Positions 7,919 through 16,555 of a stretch of 64,000 nt of DNA are shown in pieces (within the stretch, counting starts at the first letter, position 1; each line of letters starts with the position of its first letter). Source of the DNA: a virus; IMG/VR virus record IMGVR_UViG_3300017971_000275, positions 1-64,000 of that record, one strand, 5' to 3'. Both the position numbers and the translations under genes were made by a program. The notes under the pieces were generated by a model that was not told the origin of the DNA, searched no databases, and saw only the letters and a list, made by a program, of their open reading frames with translations.

Positions 7919-9073
7919 ATGACTACTGAAGACAGCAAAACCATCAATTGGTTCGACCTCAGAACTCTCGCCGACCGCAAAACTGATGTTCGTGCGATCT
8001 GTGGGCGCCTCCTCCGCGTGTGGGGATACAACCTGGAAAAACGGAAGCCGGGGGTAGCATACGTCGATGCCGACGGCCACCCAGTCACAGACATGGACTT
8101 GGCTGTGTTCCTCTCTGGTCTCGTCGAGAATCGCATCGTCGGCAACCTTCCAGAGTATCAGGGTATGCGGGCCGCACAAAAACGCGAGGGCGAGTGGATC
8201 ACTTCCAAAAGCAATCGGCATGGTAGGCTTTGCGGCTTGTGGTCCAATGCTGCAGTCTCTTCGATGGGTGTCCGAGTCGAGGACTTGAACGTCATCCAAG
8301 CAAAAGAGAATGGGGAGACCGACGTCGGCGCACATCGTAACTTTGCGCTGCAAGACATCGATGGTAGCTGGCATGATGGATGGAACGCTGGGCTGGAGAT
8401 TCTTCCAACGGGGCTTCCGAACGAGGTATTCCAGAGCCTCAGCAAGGCCAGCCGTACCCTCAAGTTCCAATACTTCGTGCATCCTTCGCGGTGGCCGTCT
8501 CTCTACGGCAAGTACTACGTGGTGGCGAAGGCGGCTATCTTGCGGCTGCAGGATGAGATCCGGGAGACGAAGAAGTACAACAAGATGCTTCGCGATCAAC
8601 TGGGCATCCCCCCGAAGGTATGGCCGAAGACTGCTAAGGTGGGCGCCGAGGAGAAGCGCAAGGTGTGGGCCTACGAGGTCCTGCTCGACGGCTTCGAGCT
8701 CCATGGGGGGTATGCCTTCCTGGAGCTAGAAAAGGCCACAGACGCGCACTACAAGGCCATGACGGCCTACCAGAGGCGCCTCAACGAGTTCCTGGAGCAG
8801 CTACGGTTCCTGACGCGGGCTACCGAGTACGCCTTCAGGATGCATGCTGTGAAGCCGAACATCTCAGATGGCGAGGCGCTTGATTGGCTCAAGGGTGATC
8901 TCAACAAGCAGCCGCGGCTCCCTGTGTGGATCACCAAAGAGGGCAAGCGCTGGCACACTGGCTACGTCGAGCCAGGAAAGCGTACATCTTGGGCTCGCAT
9001 GGAGATGAAGGAAGGTACAGCTCTTCGTTTCCGCATGTGGCTTAAGTCTGAGCGCGTAGCCTCCAACTTCTAA
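7919..9073 (+). CDS. Hypothetical protein, promoter-proximal
   Basis: 384 residues from ATG 7919, chosen because an AGGAG RBS and a strong promoter lie just upstream and an earlier in-frame ATG (7814) lies before the promoter. Aromatic and charged throughout, with a central helix (about 215-290) and a C-terminal domain rich in Trp and Arg. No domain recognised. Its private promoter and following hairpin suggest a single-gene transcript, perhaps early. Confidence 0.6.
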   Translation: MTTEDSKTINWFDLRTLADRKTDVRAICGRLLRVWGYNLEKRKPGVAYVDADGHPVTDMDLAVFLSGLVENRIVGNLPEYQGMRAAQKREGEWITSKSNRHGRLCGLWSNAAVSSMGVRVEDLNVIQAKENGETDVGAHRNFALQDIDGSWHDGWNAGLEILPTGLPNEVFQSLSKASRTLKFQYFVHPSRWPSLYGKYYVVAKAAILRLQDEIRETKKYNKMLRDQLGIPPKVWPKTAKVGAEEKRKVWAYEVLLDGFELHGGYAFLELEKATDAHYKAMTAYQRRLNEFLEQLRFLTRATEYAFRMHAVKPNISDGEALDWLKGDLNKQPRLPVWITKEGKRWHTGYVEPGKRTSWARMEMKEGTALRFRMWLKSERVASNF

Positions 9074-9297
9074 TGACAGTGGTCATTGCAGACACACAAA
9101 CTGCAATGACTACTTGTCTACACTTCTTGTATATACGAATGATAATCGTAGATCAAAAGTCTAGATAACTTTAACAAATAGTTTGTGGCCACAACTGTAG
9201 CCACACTATAAACCAAGTGAATTCAAGCACATTCGTTTTTCTATCATTGAACATACTTAGATGTAACGTAATCATTACATGAACGAACTATGATCAT
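9074..9297 (+). other. AT-rich intergenic region with several inverted repeats
   Basis: No gene is seen in these 224 bases. A 14-bp imperfect hairpin (9078-9091 with 9101-9114, one G-T pair, 9-nt loop) follows the upstream stop. TGTGGC/GCCACA (9184-9205) and ATGTAA/TTACAT (9261-9280) are further inverted repeats. The region precedes a ribbon-helix-helix protein, so autoregulatory operators or a nicking/replication site are both possible. Confidence 0.5.
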
Positions 9298-9633
9298 ATG
9301 GACAGACAAAAAGCCATAAAACGCTTAGCGCAGCTCAGAGAGCTCGTTGAACATCCAGCAACGGGCGAGGATGAGCGTGATACAGCACTCCGGCGAATTC
9401 AAGAGCTGAAGAAACTACACAAGCTTGGTAGCTATGAGCTAGGAGAGGATTGCTCTTTCATCAGAAGGCGCAAGCCACGAGAGCTACGTAGAGATCGAAC
9501 TGTTAAGTTTCGGCTGACTGTAGGCGAAAGCAAACGACTAGATGAATTGGCGTCTAGGCATAACATGAGTGTGTCAGAATACATACGCAGTAGGATTTTC
9601 GGACCTACCAACACGGAACTGATGGAAGGATAG
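9298..9633 (+). CDS. Ribbon-helix-helix DNA-binding protein (MobC-like C-terminus)
   Basis: 111 residues. The C-terminal 45 residues (RTVKFRLTVGESKRLDELA then MSVSEYIRSRIFG) read as a ribbon-helix-helix fold like plasmid MobC/relaxosome proteins or phage Arc-type repressors. The N-terminal 55 residues form two charged helices. The palindromes directly upstream are natural targets. No relaxase is visible nearby, so regulation is more likely than mobilisation. Confidence 0.55.
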   Translation: MDRQKAIKRLAQLRELVEHPATGEDERDTALRRIQELKKLHKLGSYELGEDCSFIRRRKPRELRRDRTVKFRLTVGESKRLDELASRHNMSVSEYIRSRIFGPTNTELMEG

Positions 9634-9701
9634 AAATGGGGCATCGCAGGGCCAGCCAATCCTCCCTCTTTACGCAGACAGGTGAACCACAGGAGATCAA
9701 G

Positions 9702-10868
9702 ATGTCGAGTGACTTACCGCCGCCCCCTTCGCAGGTGTGGCTTGTTTCAAGGCTTGCGAAAGCAACGCTTGAGGGACGCATCCGTGTCATCGCCGCTTCC
9801 AGCATCACACCAGATGAGCTGGAGGCTATAGATGGGATGGAGTATGCGCTGCGTGAGGTAGAGGGAACCCCTTCCACATCCTCCACACCGAAAGAGTCCC
9901 AGCCGGCCTTTAGGGCGCCCACAGAGGAAGATCTTCTGCCACTCAAGGAGATCCTCTTCCGTATGCCTGAGGCGCAGGACGTACCTGGTGTAGGCATCGT
10001 GAACCGTACGGTACAGCTCATCCGACGTCTGAAAGAACGGGCAGACCAGGACAGTGTAACGGAGAAGAACCTGCACGAAGCCATCGAGCGTAGCGAGCAG
10101 GAGAACGTTAAGTTGCGCACAGAAAATGCTGACCTGCGGAAGAAGCTCGATGGGATTACTACCAACGAGGCGCCGCAAGACGGTGACGGCGGTGTCCTCT
10201 CAAACGAGGAGGCACAGCATGTGTGCGCACTGTGCCGTTGTGAGGCACCTCCTTATAGAGTAGATCGTGTGCCTAACAATGCTGTGGCGTGTTCAAACCA
10301 CGATTGCTCTCTTAGCCACATCGCTATCTCCATGGATGGCTGGATCGAGCTTCAATCTACATTATCTGAAACTTTCAGTCGCTTCGAGAAGCTGTTGGAT
10401 GAGCGTTTCATGGGAGAAGACAGGAAACAGAAGGAGGTCATCGAGCTAAAAGGAGAGCTAACAGATACGCAGAAGAGGCTGACTATTTGGAAGGAAGCTG
10501 CTACTGGACAAGTAGCCAGCGATGATCTTGCTAAGGTGGTTAGCGAGCTCTCCAGGCTTAGCAACAAAGTCGACTCCTTCGGGGAGCAGCTGCAGGTGGT
10601 GGCGCACTTCTCCACACAAGCGTCAGAGGGGGCTCCAGAGCTCACCATTCGGGAGCGGCTCAACTTGCGCTTACGTGCGGTGAGCGAGATCGACTACAGC
10701 GAGCATTCCTCTGAGCACGCCGCTTTCCTCCAGACGCAGAATGCCATGCGGATGCAGGAGCTGGAGATGCTCGTTGAGCTTGCTGAGTATTTCGAGGGAG
10801 GTGGAGATTCGCCAGAGTTGCAGAATATCCGACACCAAATGGAAAAGCTCCTCTTGCAGCCTTTTTGA
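9702..10868 (+). CDS. Coiled-coil protein with Lar-like zinc finger
   Basis: 388 residues; the start with ACAGGAG is preferred over an ATG 66 nt upstream. Residues about 130-165 and 235-330 are heptad-like coiled coil. Between them lies a Cys cluster (CALCRC, then CSNHDC) spaced as in Lar-type restriction-alleviation zinc fingers. Oligomeric and probably nucleic-acid associated; function unknown. Confidence 0.55.
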   Translation: MSSDLPPPPSQVWLVSRLAKATLEGRIRVIAASSITPDELEAIDGMEYALREVEGTPSTSSTPKESQPAFRAPTEEDLLPLKEILFRMPEAQDVPGVGIVNRTVQLIRRLKERADQDSVTEKNLHEAIERSEQENVKLRTENADLRKKLDGITTNEAPQDGDGGVLSNEEAQHVCALCRCEAPPYRVDRVPNNAVACSNHDCSLSHIAISMDGWIELQSTLSETFSRFEKLLDERFMGEDRKQKEVIELKGELTDTQKRLTIWKEAATGQVASDDLAKVVSELSRLSNKVDSFGEQLQVVAHFSTQASEGAPELTIRERLNLRLRAVSEIDYSEHSSEHAAFLQTQNAMRMQELEMLVELAEYFEGGGDSPELQNIRHQMEKLLLQPF

Positions 10869-10877
10869 CTCCCATCT

Positions 10878-10886
10878 TGTAAAATA
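10878..10886 (+). promoter_or_regulatory. TGTAAAATA leader motif
   Basis: Exact copy of the motif, 34 nt before the ATG at 10920, in a 51-nt gap. Confidence 0.35.
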
Positions 10887-10919
10887 ATGCAAAGGCCAAA
10901 ACGTTGGTCATGGTGAAGT

Positions 10920-11249
10920 ATGTCCAGAAAAGCGAAGCCAAAGAAACCACTTAAGAAGAGTAAAACTTCGTCGGTGCAGATGGAGCGCACCAAGGCACAG
11001 CTGGCGGCTGTTTCCTCCGGCCTTGTGGACATGAATGTCGCATACCAAATCCTCGCTCGGGAGTTGGGCAACAACCTCGATCTGCTTCTAGGACATGCGG
11101 CCAATTTCGAAGAGTTCCGCACGCTGACCCTGGACTTCATGAACCTAATGAAGACACAAATAGCGGATATGCTCGATCGGGTAAATGCGTTGGAGGAGCG
11201 AGTAGGCGTAACGGAAAACACTGATCCATCAGTAGCATCGGATGAATGA
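10920..11249 (+). CDS. Hypothetical helical protein with basic N-terminus
   Basis: 109 residues. A Lys-rich N-terminal tail (first 17 residues) is followed by helices with heptad character near the C-terminus (LMKTQIADMLDRVNALEERV). First gene after a TGTAAAATA motif; the next gene overlaps its stop. Function unknown. Confidence 0.5.
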   Translation: MSRKAKPKKPLKKSKTSSVQMERTKAQLAAVSSGLVDMNVAYQILARELGNNLDLLLGHAANFEEFRTLTLDFMNLMKTQIADMLDRVNALEERVGVTENTDPSVASDE

Positions 11250-11485
11250 GGCTGATCTCCATCATTGTGATGTCGATCCTCGGAGGACTTGTCCTAGGAA
11301 TGTCCTTGTTCATCTATGCCGCGCACAGGCTTAGGATTAGTCCCTGGTTCTATCCCCCTCGATGGTTTTTCCTGGCGCTGGTCTTTCTTGTGGTGGGTGT
11401 GGCTTTGGAGATATGGCTAGCATGCCGGGCACGTCGAATCCGTAAAGATGAGGATACAGGAGATGACAGACGAGCAGCAACCTGA
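11246..11485 (+). CDS. Small membrane protein with two transmembrane helices
   Basis: 79 residues. Hydrophobic segments at about 4-26 and 39-61 with a short loop and a basic/acidic cytoplasmic tail (CRARRIRKDED). Length and topology would suit a class II holin, but it is far from the endolysin, so this is only a possibility. Confidence 0.5.
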   Translation: MRLISIIVMSILGGLVLGMSLFIYAAHRLRISPWFYPPRWFFLALVFLVVGVALEIWLACRARRIRKDEDTGDDRRAAT

Positions 11486-12167
11486 CAGCGATCAACAAGA
11501 GGCTCTCTTGGGTGAGCTCTCTTTGGGCGCGCTAAGCTTTTATTTCCCCAACTGGAAAGAGGCCCCAGTAACCGCGCTCTATCTTCTTATGGAAGAATCT
11601 TTCGATGAGGCGTTGGCGTGGGCTTACAAGTGCTACAACGAGCGTGAAATCCATTTATGGGAACGGCAAGTAGAGCGCAATAAAAAGCTGATGGCTGCCA
11701 TGGCACGTGGTGCTCAGGAGCAAGAAGAGCAAACATCAACTATATATGAGGAGATGGGAAAATCCATTTATCTCCTGACTGGGATCGCTCTTGGTATAGG
11801 AGCACTTGTACGCGAAGTTCAGAAGCTACCTGATAAGGAAATCGTTAGTGCGGTGGAGAACTCCATTTCAGAGGCGGACCTAGCGGCCGAGATGGGCCCA
11901 CATGCACCAGATTGGGCCGACCTTTCGTTTACGTGGGGGCTTATTACTGTCCGCACATATATCCGTGGACTAGAGGAACTTCTTCTGACTTGGGAGGGTG
12001 GCTGTTGCTTTAGTGTGGACGATGAGCTCGTACACGAGATTGTGGTAAGGTGCATGTTGATCAGCAACTTACTGATGTATATTCAACTTAATGTAGTGTT
12101 GGCGGAAAACCCTGAAATGGAAAAAGAGTTGCAGCATTTAGTGGACTCTGCATCTGGAGAATCCTAG
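11463..12167 (+). CDS. Hypothetical acidic helical protein
   Basis: 234 residues from ATG 11463 (ACAGGAG RBS inside the previous gene). Acidic N-terminus rich in Gln/Asp, then long amphipathic helices. It opens a block of five similar-looking acidic helical proteins (11463-14128) that share size, composition and tight spacing, possibly diverged duplicates. No domain recognised. Confidence 0.5.
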   Translation: MTDEQQPDSDQQEALLGELSLGALSFYFPNWKEAPVTALYLLMEESFDEALAWAYKCYNEREIHLWERQVERNKKLMAAMARGAQEQEEQTSTIYEEMGKSIYLLTGIALGIGALVREVQKLPDKEIVSAVENSISEADLAAEMGPHAPDWADLSFTWGLITVRTYIRGLEELLLTWEGGCCFSVDDELVHEIVVRCMLISNLLMYIQLNVVLAENPEMEKELQHLVDSASGES

Positions 12168-12186
12168 TTCTTCTATAGAAGAAACA

Positions 12187-12444
12187 ATGTCAAAAGAACA
12201 GGAAAGTCAGATGGGCAAGAAAAATTTGTCTCAAGAAGCAGCGTCCTTACCTTCTACAGTTGGGCAGCTCGTCGAGCGGAACGTTGAGGAAGTGCTGGCC
12301 CAGTTTCAGAAAAACCCAAACACCATTTTGGTTTCGGTCCAAATCGAAGACGAACAAGAAGCACACCTGCGTAGCGGCCTAAATAAACGGTCGCGGCGAT
12401 TGATACCCATTACTGTGCTAGCTAAGATGTTGACGGACCTTTGA
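12187..12444 (+). CDS. Hypothetical protein
   Basis: 85 residues. N-terminal Lys/Gln-rich segment, then a predicted strand (NTILVSVQIEDEQEAHL) and a basic patch (NKRSRRLIP). Function unknown. Confidence 0.45.
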   Translation: MSKEQESQMGKKNLSQEAASLPSTVGQLVERNVEEVLAQFQKNPNTILVSVQIEDEQEAHLRSGLNKRSRRLIPITVLAKMLTDL

Positions 12445-12456
12445 ACAAGATAGCGA

Positions 12457-12750
12457 ATGCGCTTTCCCACTAAGATCCGTGCTGTCTACATACTGGCCGC
12501 GCTCACCTGTGGATCGGTTAACGGGATTATTGCGTACCAAGAAAGGCACCCTGCTGAAAGTGGGGAGCCTCTTCAAATGAGGCCGGAGGAGCCTCCTGTT
12601 TACACCGTAAAGGGGACCGAGAAGAAAACGGATTTTTTGACGTACCTACGCAAGAACTTTAAAAAGATAAGGCGTAAGTACAACACGTTCATCACGAAGC
12701 TTGAATTGTATCAGCAGCTGCGCAAGCTAGAGGAAACCCAAAATGAGTAA
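12457..12750 (+). CDS. Small protein with N-terminal hydrophobic anchor
   Basis: 97 residues. Residues about 8-26 (AVYILAALTCGSVNGIIAY) are a signal anchor or uncleaved membrane helix after a basic start. The C-terminal half is Lys/Arg/Glu helix. Likely membrane-tethered with a cytoplasmic or periplasmic coil; role unknown. Confidence 0.45.
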   Translation: MRFPTKIRAVYILAALTCGSVNGIIAYQERHPAESGEPLQMRPEEPPVYTVKGTEKKTDFLTYLRKNFKKIRRKYNTFITKLELYQQLRKLEETQNE

Positions 12751-13102
12751 AATACCCCAAGCTGCCAATTCCCTTGGACAGGATTACATGCGCCGAGTTG
12801 CGGAAGACTGGCCAAAGCTTCCTCACGCCCAGGAAATTATCGAGCACTTGCCTGAGGAAGTGGACCTCATGCTGCGTAAACAATCAGATGAGTTTCTTCG
12901 TGGGTTTGCGAATGCTATTACCTTAACACACGACTTGGGCATCAAAGCTCTTCTCCACGAGATGATTGCTCGAACCGGGGGTGTCGCCGCAGACCCACGT
13001 GACGTGCTGCTTACTAAAGTAGGGAGCATTGTAGAAGGATGCTGCTACCTTGCCTGCAAAGAGTTTATGGGAAGGAAGGATCAAGAAAAGGGGCAGTCAT
13101 GA
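12743..13102 (+). CDS. Hypothetical helical protein
   Basis: 119 residues, overlapping the previous stop by 8 nt. Contains the helix LMLRKQSDEFLRGFANAI, comparable in layout to PKPLLNMLDEETDAVLYGVAT in the next gene, which hints at duplication. Function unknown. Confidence 0.45.
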   Translation: MSKIPQAANSLGQDYMRRVAEDWPKLPHAQEIIEHLPEEVDLMLRKQSDEFLRGFANAITLTHDLGIKALLHEMIARTGGVAADPRDVLLTKVGSIVEGCCYLACKEFMGRKDQEKGQS

Positions 13103-13560
13103 ACTACAGCCACATATTTGATAGGCATCCACTAGATTCAGCGGAAGAGGAGGAAGAGGATGCCTTACTGGAACCATTGGACATTACATACGCTCAAGCT
13201 ATAGTGGCCAACGCGAAAGAGCTTGAGCGGGTGCAGCTAAGCTTGGAGCTTCTGCCCAAACCATTGCTCAATATGTTGGACGAGGAGACAGACGCAGTTC
13301 TTTATGGAGTTGCCACCGCGGTGGAAGCTCTTCACGAGCTGGCGGGTAATGCCGTTCGAATAGAAGCTAGCAACGTCATTGCCGACGAAGAACTGGCGAA
13401 GAATATGCCGGCGCAGATCATGGCTAGAGAAAGCGGCCAATTTGTGGCTTTGATGGAAGCACTTGGGTACTACGCCTGTAATATCCTCGTGGAGAGGCAC
13501 AAAGCAGATTTACTAGCTAAGGAGTTGGCATCAGATGACGAGTTCTCAGAAATCGTTTGA
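13099..13560 (+). CDS. Hypothetical acidic protein
   Basis: 153 residues from the ATG that overlaps the upstream stop; an earlier in-frame ATG would overlap more and lacks an RBS. A run of seven Glu/Asp lies near residue 12-22. The remainder is helical, with a layout like its two neighbours. Function unknown. Confidence 0.45.
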   Translation: MNYSHIFDRHPLDSAEEEEEDALLEPLDITYAQAIVANAKELERVQLSLELLPKPLLNMLDEETDAVLYGVATAVEALHELAGNAVRIEASNVIADEELAKNMPAQIMARESGQFVALMEALGYYACNILVERHKADLLAKELASDDEFSEIV

Positions 13561-14128
13561 TTTGGAAGCGCGCTTCATTAAAAGATACTCTCCGGCCAAA
13601 TTCACGGCACTCCTTAGTGTATCAGTTCCCCTCCAAAGAATGGTCACGGCTGCCCTACGTAAAAACGTTCAACAACTTCTCGAAGAGGTATCCGCAAAAG
13701 AGGGCTCGGTGGAGGCAACCATCTCACTCCACACAAAAGCTATTGAACGGTTTTTATTAACCGGTCCCACTGATAGAGCGTTGCATCGTGCTTTATATCA
13801 GCAAAGCCAGTTCTTTGGCCGAGAATGGTATGCCCTCACGTACAAGGAAGAAGATGGTAGGAGCCGCTTTAAACTTGCACAAGCAGAAGGAGCTGCTCGG
13901 GCCGTGCGTCTGGTGAGCAATAAAACTCTTACGCCTATCGACGAGTATGTACTATTGCATATGATGCCGTACATTCTCTTGCGCTGGCGTGAGGAATCTG
14001 CACAAAACGAGGTGTCTGGTATTATGGAGGCACTCGGCGCAATAGTGTCCAGCAAGGTGGCAGGGATCGAGAAAACTATGCAAACAGATGAGCTAGAGAA
14101 GCTACAGGAAACGGTCTTCGACTCATGA
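13535..14128 (+). CDS. Hypothetical helical protein
   Basis: 197 residues, overlapping the previous gene by 26 nt and the next by ATGA. All-helical appearance with an invariant-looking core (FLLTGPTDRALHRALYQQ). No domain recognised. Confidence 0.45.
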   Translation: MTSSQKSFDLEARFIKRYSPAKFTALLSVSVPLQRMVTAALRKNVQQLLEEVSAKEGSVEATISLHTKAIERFLLTGPTDRALHRALYQQSQFFGREWYALTYKEEDGRSRFKLAQAEGAARAVRLVSNKTLTPIDEYVLLHMMPYILLRWREESAQNEVSGIMEALGAIVSSKVAGIEKTMQTDELEKLQETVFDS

Positions 14129-14784
14129 CAAAATCAGATGATTCCGCCAGCAAGATTATTCGGCGTGACTGGGAGAACCGCCTGGCCTTCTTGAATGGTG
14201 AGCTTCCAGAAGAAGATTCAGAGGAATACGATGACCTCGAAGAAGCCGCCCAGGATGCGGTAACGAGACTGCGGATGGGTGGAGCTCGTATCCTCGATGC
14301 TGGCGGCCGTCCCGCGCGAAGGCAGCGTAAGAAAAAAGCCAAGAAACCCAAGAATGATTTAGACCCCAGCAACTCCTTCGCTAAACGATCAGCCACCGCA
14401 CGGGCAAATAGGTACCTGGAAAAAGAACTAAGTGCAGCTAAGAGGCGGATTGCTATTCGATTGAGCAATGACGCTAGTCGAGTGATGAGGAGGCGCAAAA
14501 GCGAAGTTGCACCTGATGACCTTGCGTTGGTAGAAGCGCTTCTGTGCAAAAGCACTCTGCTCATGCTGGAAGCTGGATTCAAAAAAGACGCAGCATCACA
14601 GAGACTGCTCATTGCTAGCTGGTTGAATGATTACGCAGAACCAGGTCAACTGCCCCGGGCGCTCCGTTTAGTAGAAAGTGCACAGGAGATACTTGGTGCA
14701 CAAGAACGAATCAAAGATCTGAAGCGTGACATAAGGCTTCGCATTAGTGTGGAGCGTGAGAAGAGCTCAGAAAAGGACGTCTAG
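14125..14784 (+). CDS. Hypothetical basic protein
   Basis: 219 residues. Acidic start, then a strongly basic linker (ARRQRKKKAKKPK at about 64-76) and a helical C-terminal domain with Arg/Leu heptads. Likely nucleic-acid binding from charge alone. Confidence 0.45.
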   Translation: MTKSDDSASKIIRRDWENRLAFLNGELPEEDSEEYDDLEEAAQDAVTRLRMGGARILDAGGRPARRQRKKKAKKPKNDLDPSNSFAKRSATARANRYLEKELSAAKRRIAIRLSNDASRVMRRRKSEVAPDDLALVEALLCKSTLLMLEAGFKKDAASQRLLIASWLNDYAEPGQLPRALRLVESAQEILGAQERIKDLKRDIRLRISVEREKSSEKDV

Positions 14785-14803
14785 TTTTACGCTGTCCCGG
14801 GAA

Positions 14804-14817
14804 TTGTAAAAAATAGG
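14804..14817 (+). promoter_or_regulatory. TTGTAAAAAATAGG leader motif
   Basis: A variant of TGTAAAATA with two extra A, 17 nt before the next ATG and next to its GGAGG RBS. Confidence 0.25.
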
Positions 14818-14833
14818 TAGGAGGAAATCCTTT

Positions 14834-15274
14834 ATGCAAAGACACCGTGGAATTGATCATCGTACCATGTCTCCTAACTCCTCTCCTAAGAAAAGAGGAG
14901 CTGGATCCCCTATTAAACGGGGGGAGTCACGTCTACCAAAAATGGATTTGAGCGCACTCAACCTAAAAAAATGGAAAGCGATAATCACTGAATCCACTAA
15001 GGAATCGGTGTTGACCGCGACGCGTGAGCGTGTGCTGCCTGTGGTAGAGATATCCAATCAGCTGATGGCCCACACAAATGTACAGGTGGCAGCCATCACT
15101 GCTATGATGCGCGCCGATAATCCACCAGACAGTGTTGGGGAGCTTACAAAAAGACTCGGACCTGTTATCGCGCTCAAGGAAGTCCTTGACATCCACATCT
15201 CTCAACAGTGTGAGAACATCCTGGACGAGCTGGAGCAGAGCATAGAACCCGGTCAAAAGGAAGAAGATGCTTGA
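14834..15274 (+). CDS. Hypothetical protein next to tmk
   Basis: 146 residues with a strong AGGAGG RBS. Basic, Ser/Pro-rich first 40 residues, then helices (KKWKAIITESTKESVL and following). Overlaps tmk by 8 nt. Function unknown. Confidence 0.45.
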   Translation: MQRHRGIDHRTMSPNSSPKKRGAGSPIKRGESRLPKMDLSALNLKKWKAIITESTKESVLTATRERVLPVVEISNQLMAHTNVQVAAITAMMRADNPPDSVGELTKRLGPVIALKEVLDIHISQQCENILDELEQSIEPGQKEEDA

Positions 15275-15902
15275 TAGGGGCTACTTAATAGCCTTGGAAG
15301 GCATCGACGGCTCTGGTACTACTACCCAAGTAAGTCGTGTAGGAAGGAGGCTATCTCAGGAAGGCTACCGCGTCCTTGCTACCGCAGAGCCATCTACTTA
15401 CCCAATAGGTAGGTTATTACGGGAGTACTTGGGGGAGGAGCATGCGCTCCCAGGATCGGAGCTAACTCCCATAATGATGTCTCTGCTTTTCACTGCGGAT
15501 CGAGTGGAACACTACGCACACGAGCTTCTGCCTGCCATGCGCGCGAACAAAATCGTTTTGTGTGACAGGTACATGTTATCCACATCCGCATACCAAACGA
15601 ATAACCTGGACCGCTATCAATGGATTTGCGAGCTCAGCAGATATGTGCAGGAACCAGACCTCTCCATTTTGCTACAGATCGATCCGCGTGTGGCGGCTGA
15701 ACGGCTGCAATACAGAAAAAGACAGAAGGAATTCTACGAAGAATTCCACATACAACAATCAGTGGCGATGAATTATGAACGTCTGCTGAATTTATTACCA
15801 GAGAAAAGCATGGTTGCGGTGAACGCGGATCGAGACGAAGCGCTTATTACCGACGACGTCTGTGCTATAATTAAGAAATTGGTGAATGGTCAACATGTTT
15901 AA
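15267..15902 (+). CDS. tmk: Thymidylate kinase
   Basis: 211 residues, normal length for the family. Catalyses dTMP + ATP to dTDP + ADP. P-loop EGIDGSGTTTQ (residues 11-21), the dTMP-binding EPSTYPIG segment, and the CDRY motif near residue 97 with the following SAYQ are all present. The usual P-loop Lys is Thr (GSGTTT instead of GSGKST), a variant known in some bacterial thymidylate kinases. Together with thyX in this window it supplies dTTP during infection. Confidence 0.88.
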   Translation: MLDRGYLIALEGIDGSGTTTQVSRVGRRLSQEGYRVLATAEPSTYPIGRLLREYLGEEHALPGSELTPIMMSLLFTADRVEHYAHELLPAMRANKIVLCDRYMLSTSAYQTNNLDRYQWICELSRYVQEPDLSILLQIDPRVAAERLQYRKRQKEFYEEFHIQQSVAMNYERLLNLLPEKSMVAVNADRDEALITDDVCAIIKKLVNGQHV

Positions 15903-16536
15903 GAAACTACTCAGATTACTGTCTGCGGCGGAGGAAATCCTCTTTGGAGAGGAAGAGGAGAACAACCGATCAGAAGGCAAGGAACCAGAAAGCGCAGGCG
16001 CCGCGCCTAAGCAAGACAATGTTTTAATGCATCCGCGGTATTGGGTTGTATCCAATTACGACAGAGTAGATTTTCAGAAAAACCCGACCATGAAAACCAT
16101 GGCGCAACGCGGTCTCAAAAATGGAGAGATCGCCAACATCGATGAAAAGATATATAAGCTATCAGTGAGCGCCCTTTTCGATACTTTGGTAAAGCACTTC
16201 AAACAGGAGCTGCCACGGGACCACGGAAAATGGACCATTCAAATAGAAGACAATCACATCCTCATTAATGTGCAGCTGGAGCGTATGGACGCTTGGACAG
16301 ATATGACTAGAGCTTGGTCTACAGCCAAAGAAAACGTGGGGATTCAGGGTGTGATAATGCCAGATTCACAGGAGTCGTGGGATCGTGTTGAGCTGCAAGC
16401 CAACATAAAGATACCTATTGCAAACATTCAACTAAACGGAGAGTCCCCACTCATCTGGAATTTATTGCAAAGCAACAGAGAAAGACCTATAGTGTGGGAC
16501 GGGGCCTTGTGGATACCCAAACTGAAATCCGAGTAA
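15895..16536 (+). CDS. Hypothetical protein with basic amphipathic N-terminus
   Basis: 213 residues from ATG 15895; ATG 15886 is 3 codons earlier and equally possible. N-terminal helix MFKKLLRLLSAAEEILFG could bind membrane. After an acidic linker, a soluble domain follows with a repeated W-x-V and strand pattern. Function unknown. Confidence 0.5.
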   Translation: MFKKLLRLLSAAEEILFGEEEENNRSEGKEPESAGAAPKQDNVLMHPRYWVVSNYDRVDFQKNPTMKTMAQRGLKNGEIANIDEKIYKLSVSALFDTLVKHFKQELPRDHGKWTIQIEDNHILINVQLERMDAWTDMTRAWSTAKENVGIQGVIMPDSQESWDRVELQANIKIPIANIQLNGESPLIWNLLQSNRERPIVWDGALWIPKLKSE

Positions 16537-16555
16537 TTTCTCGCGAGGAGTTACT

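Noticed and set aside
7919-9073. Earlier start at 7814 for this gene
   Set aside because: It would begin upstream of a strong promoter and lacks an RBS, whereas 7919 has both in the right place.
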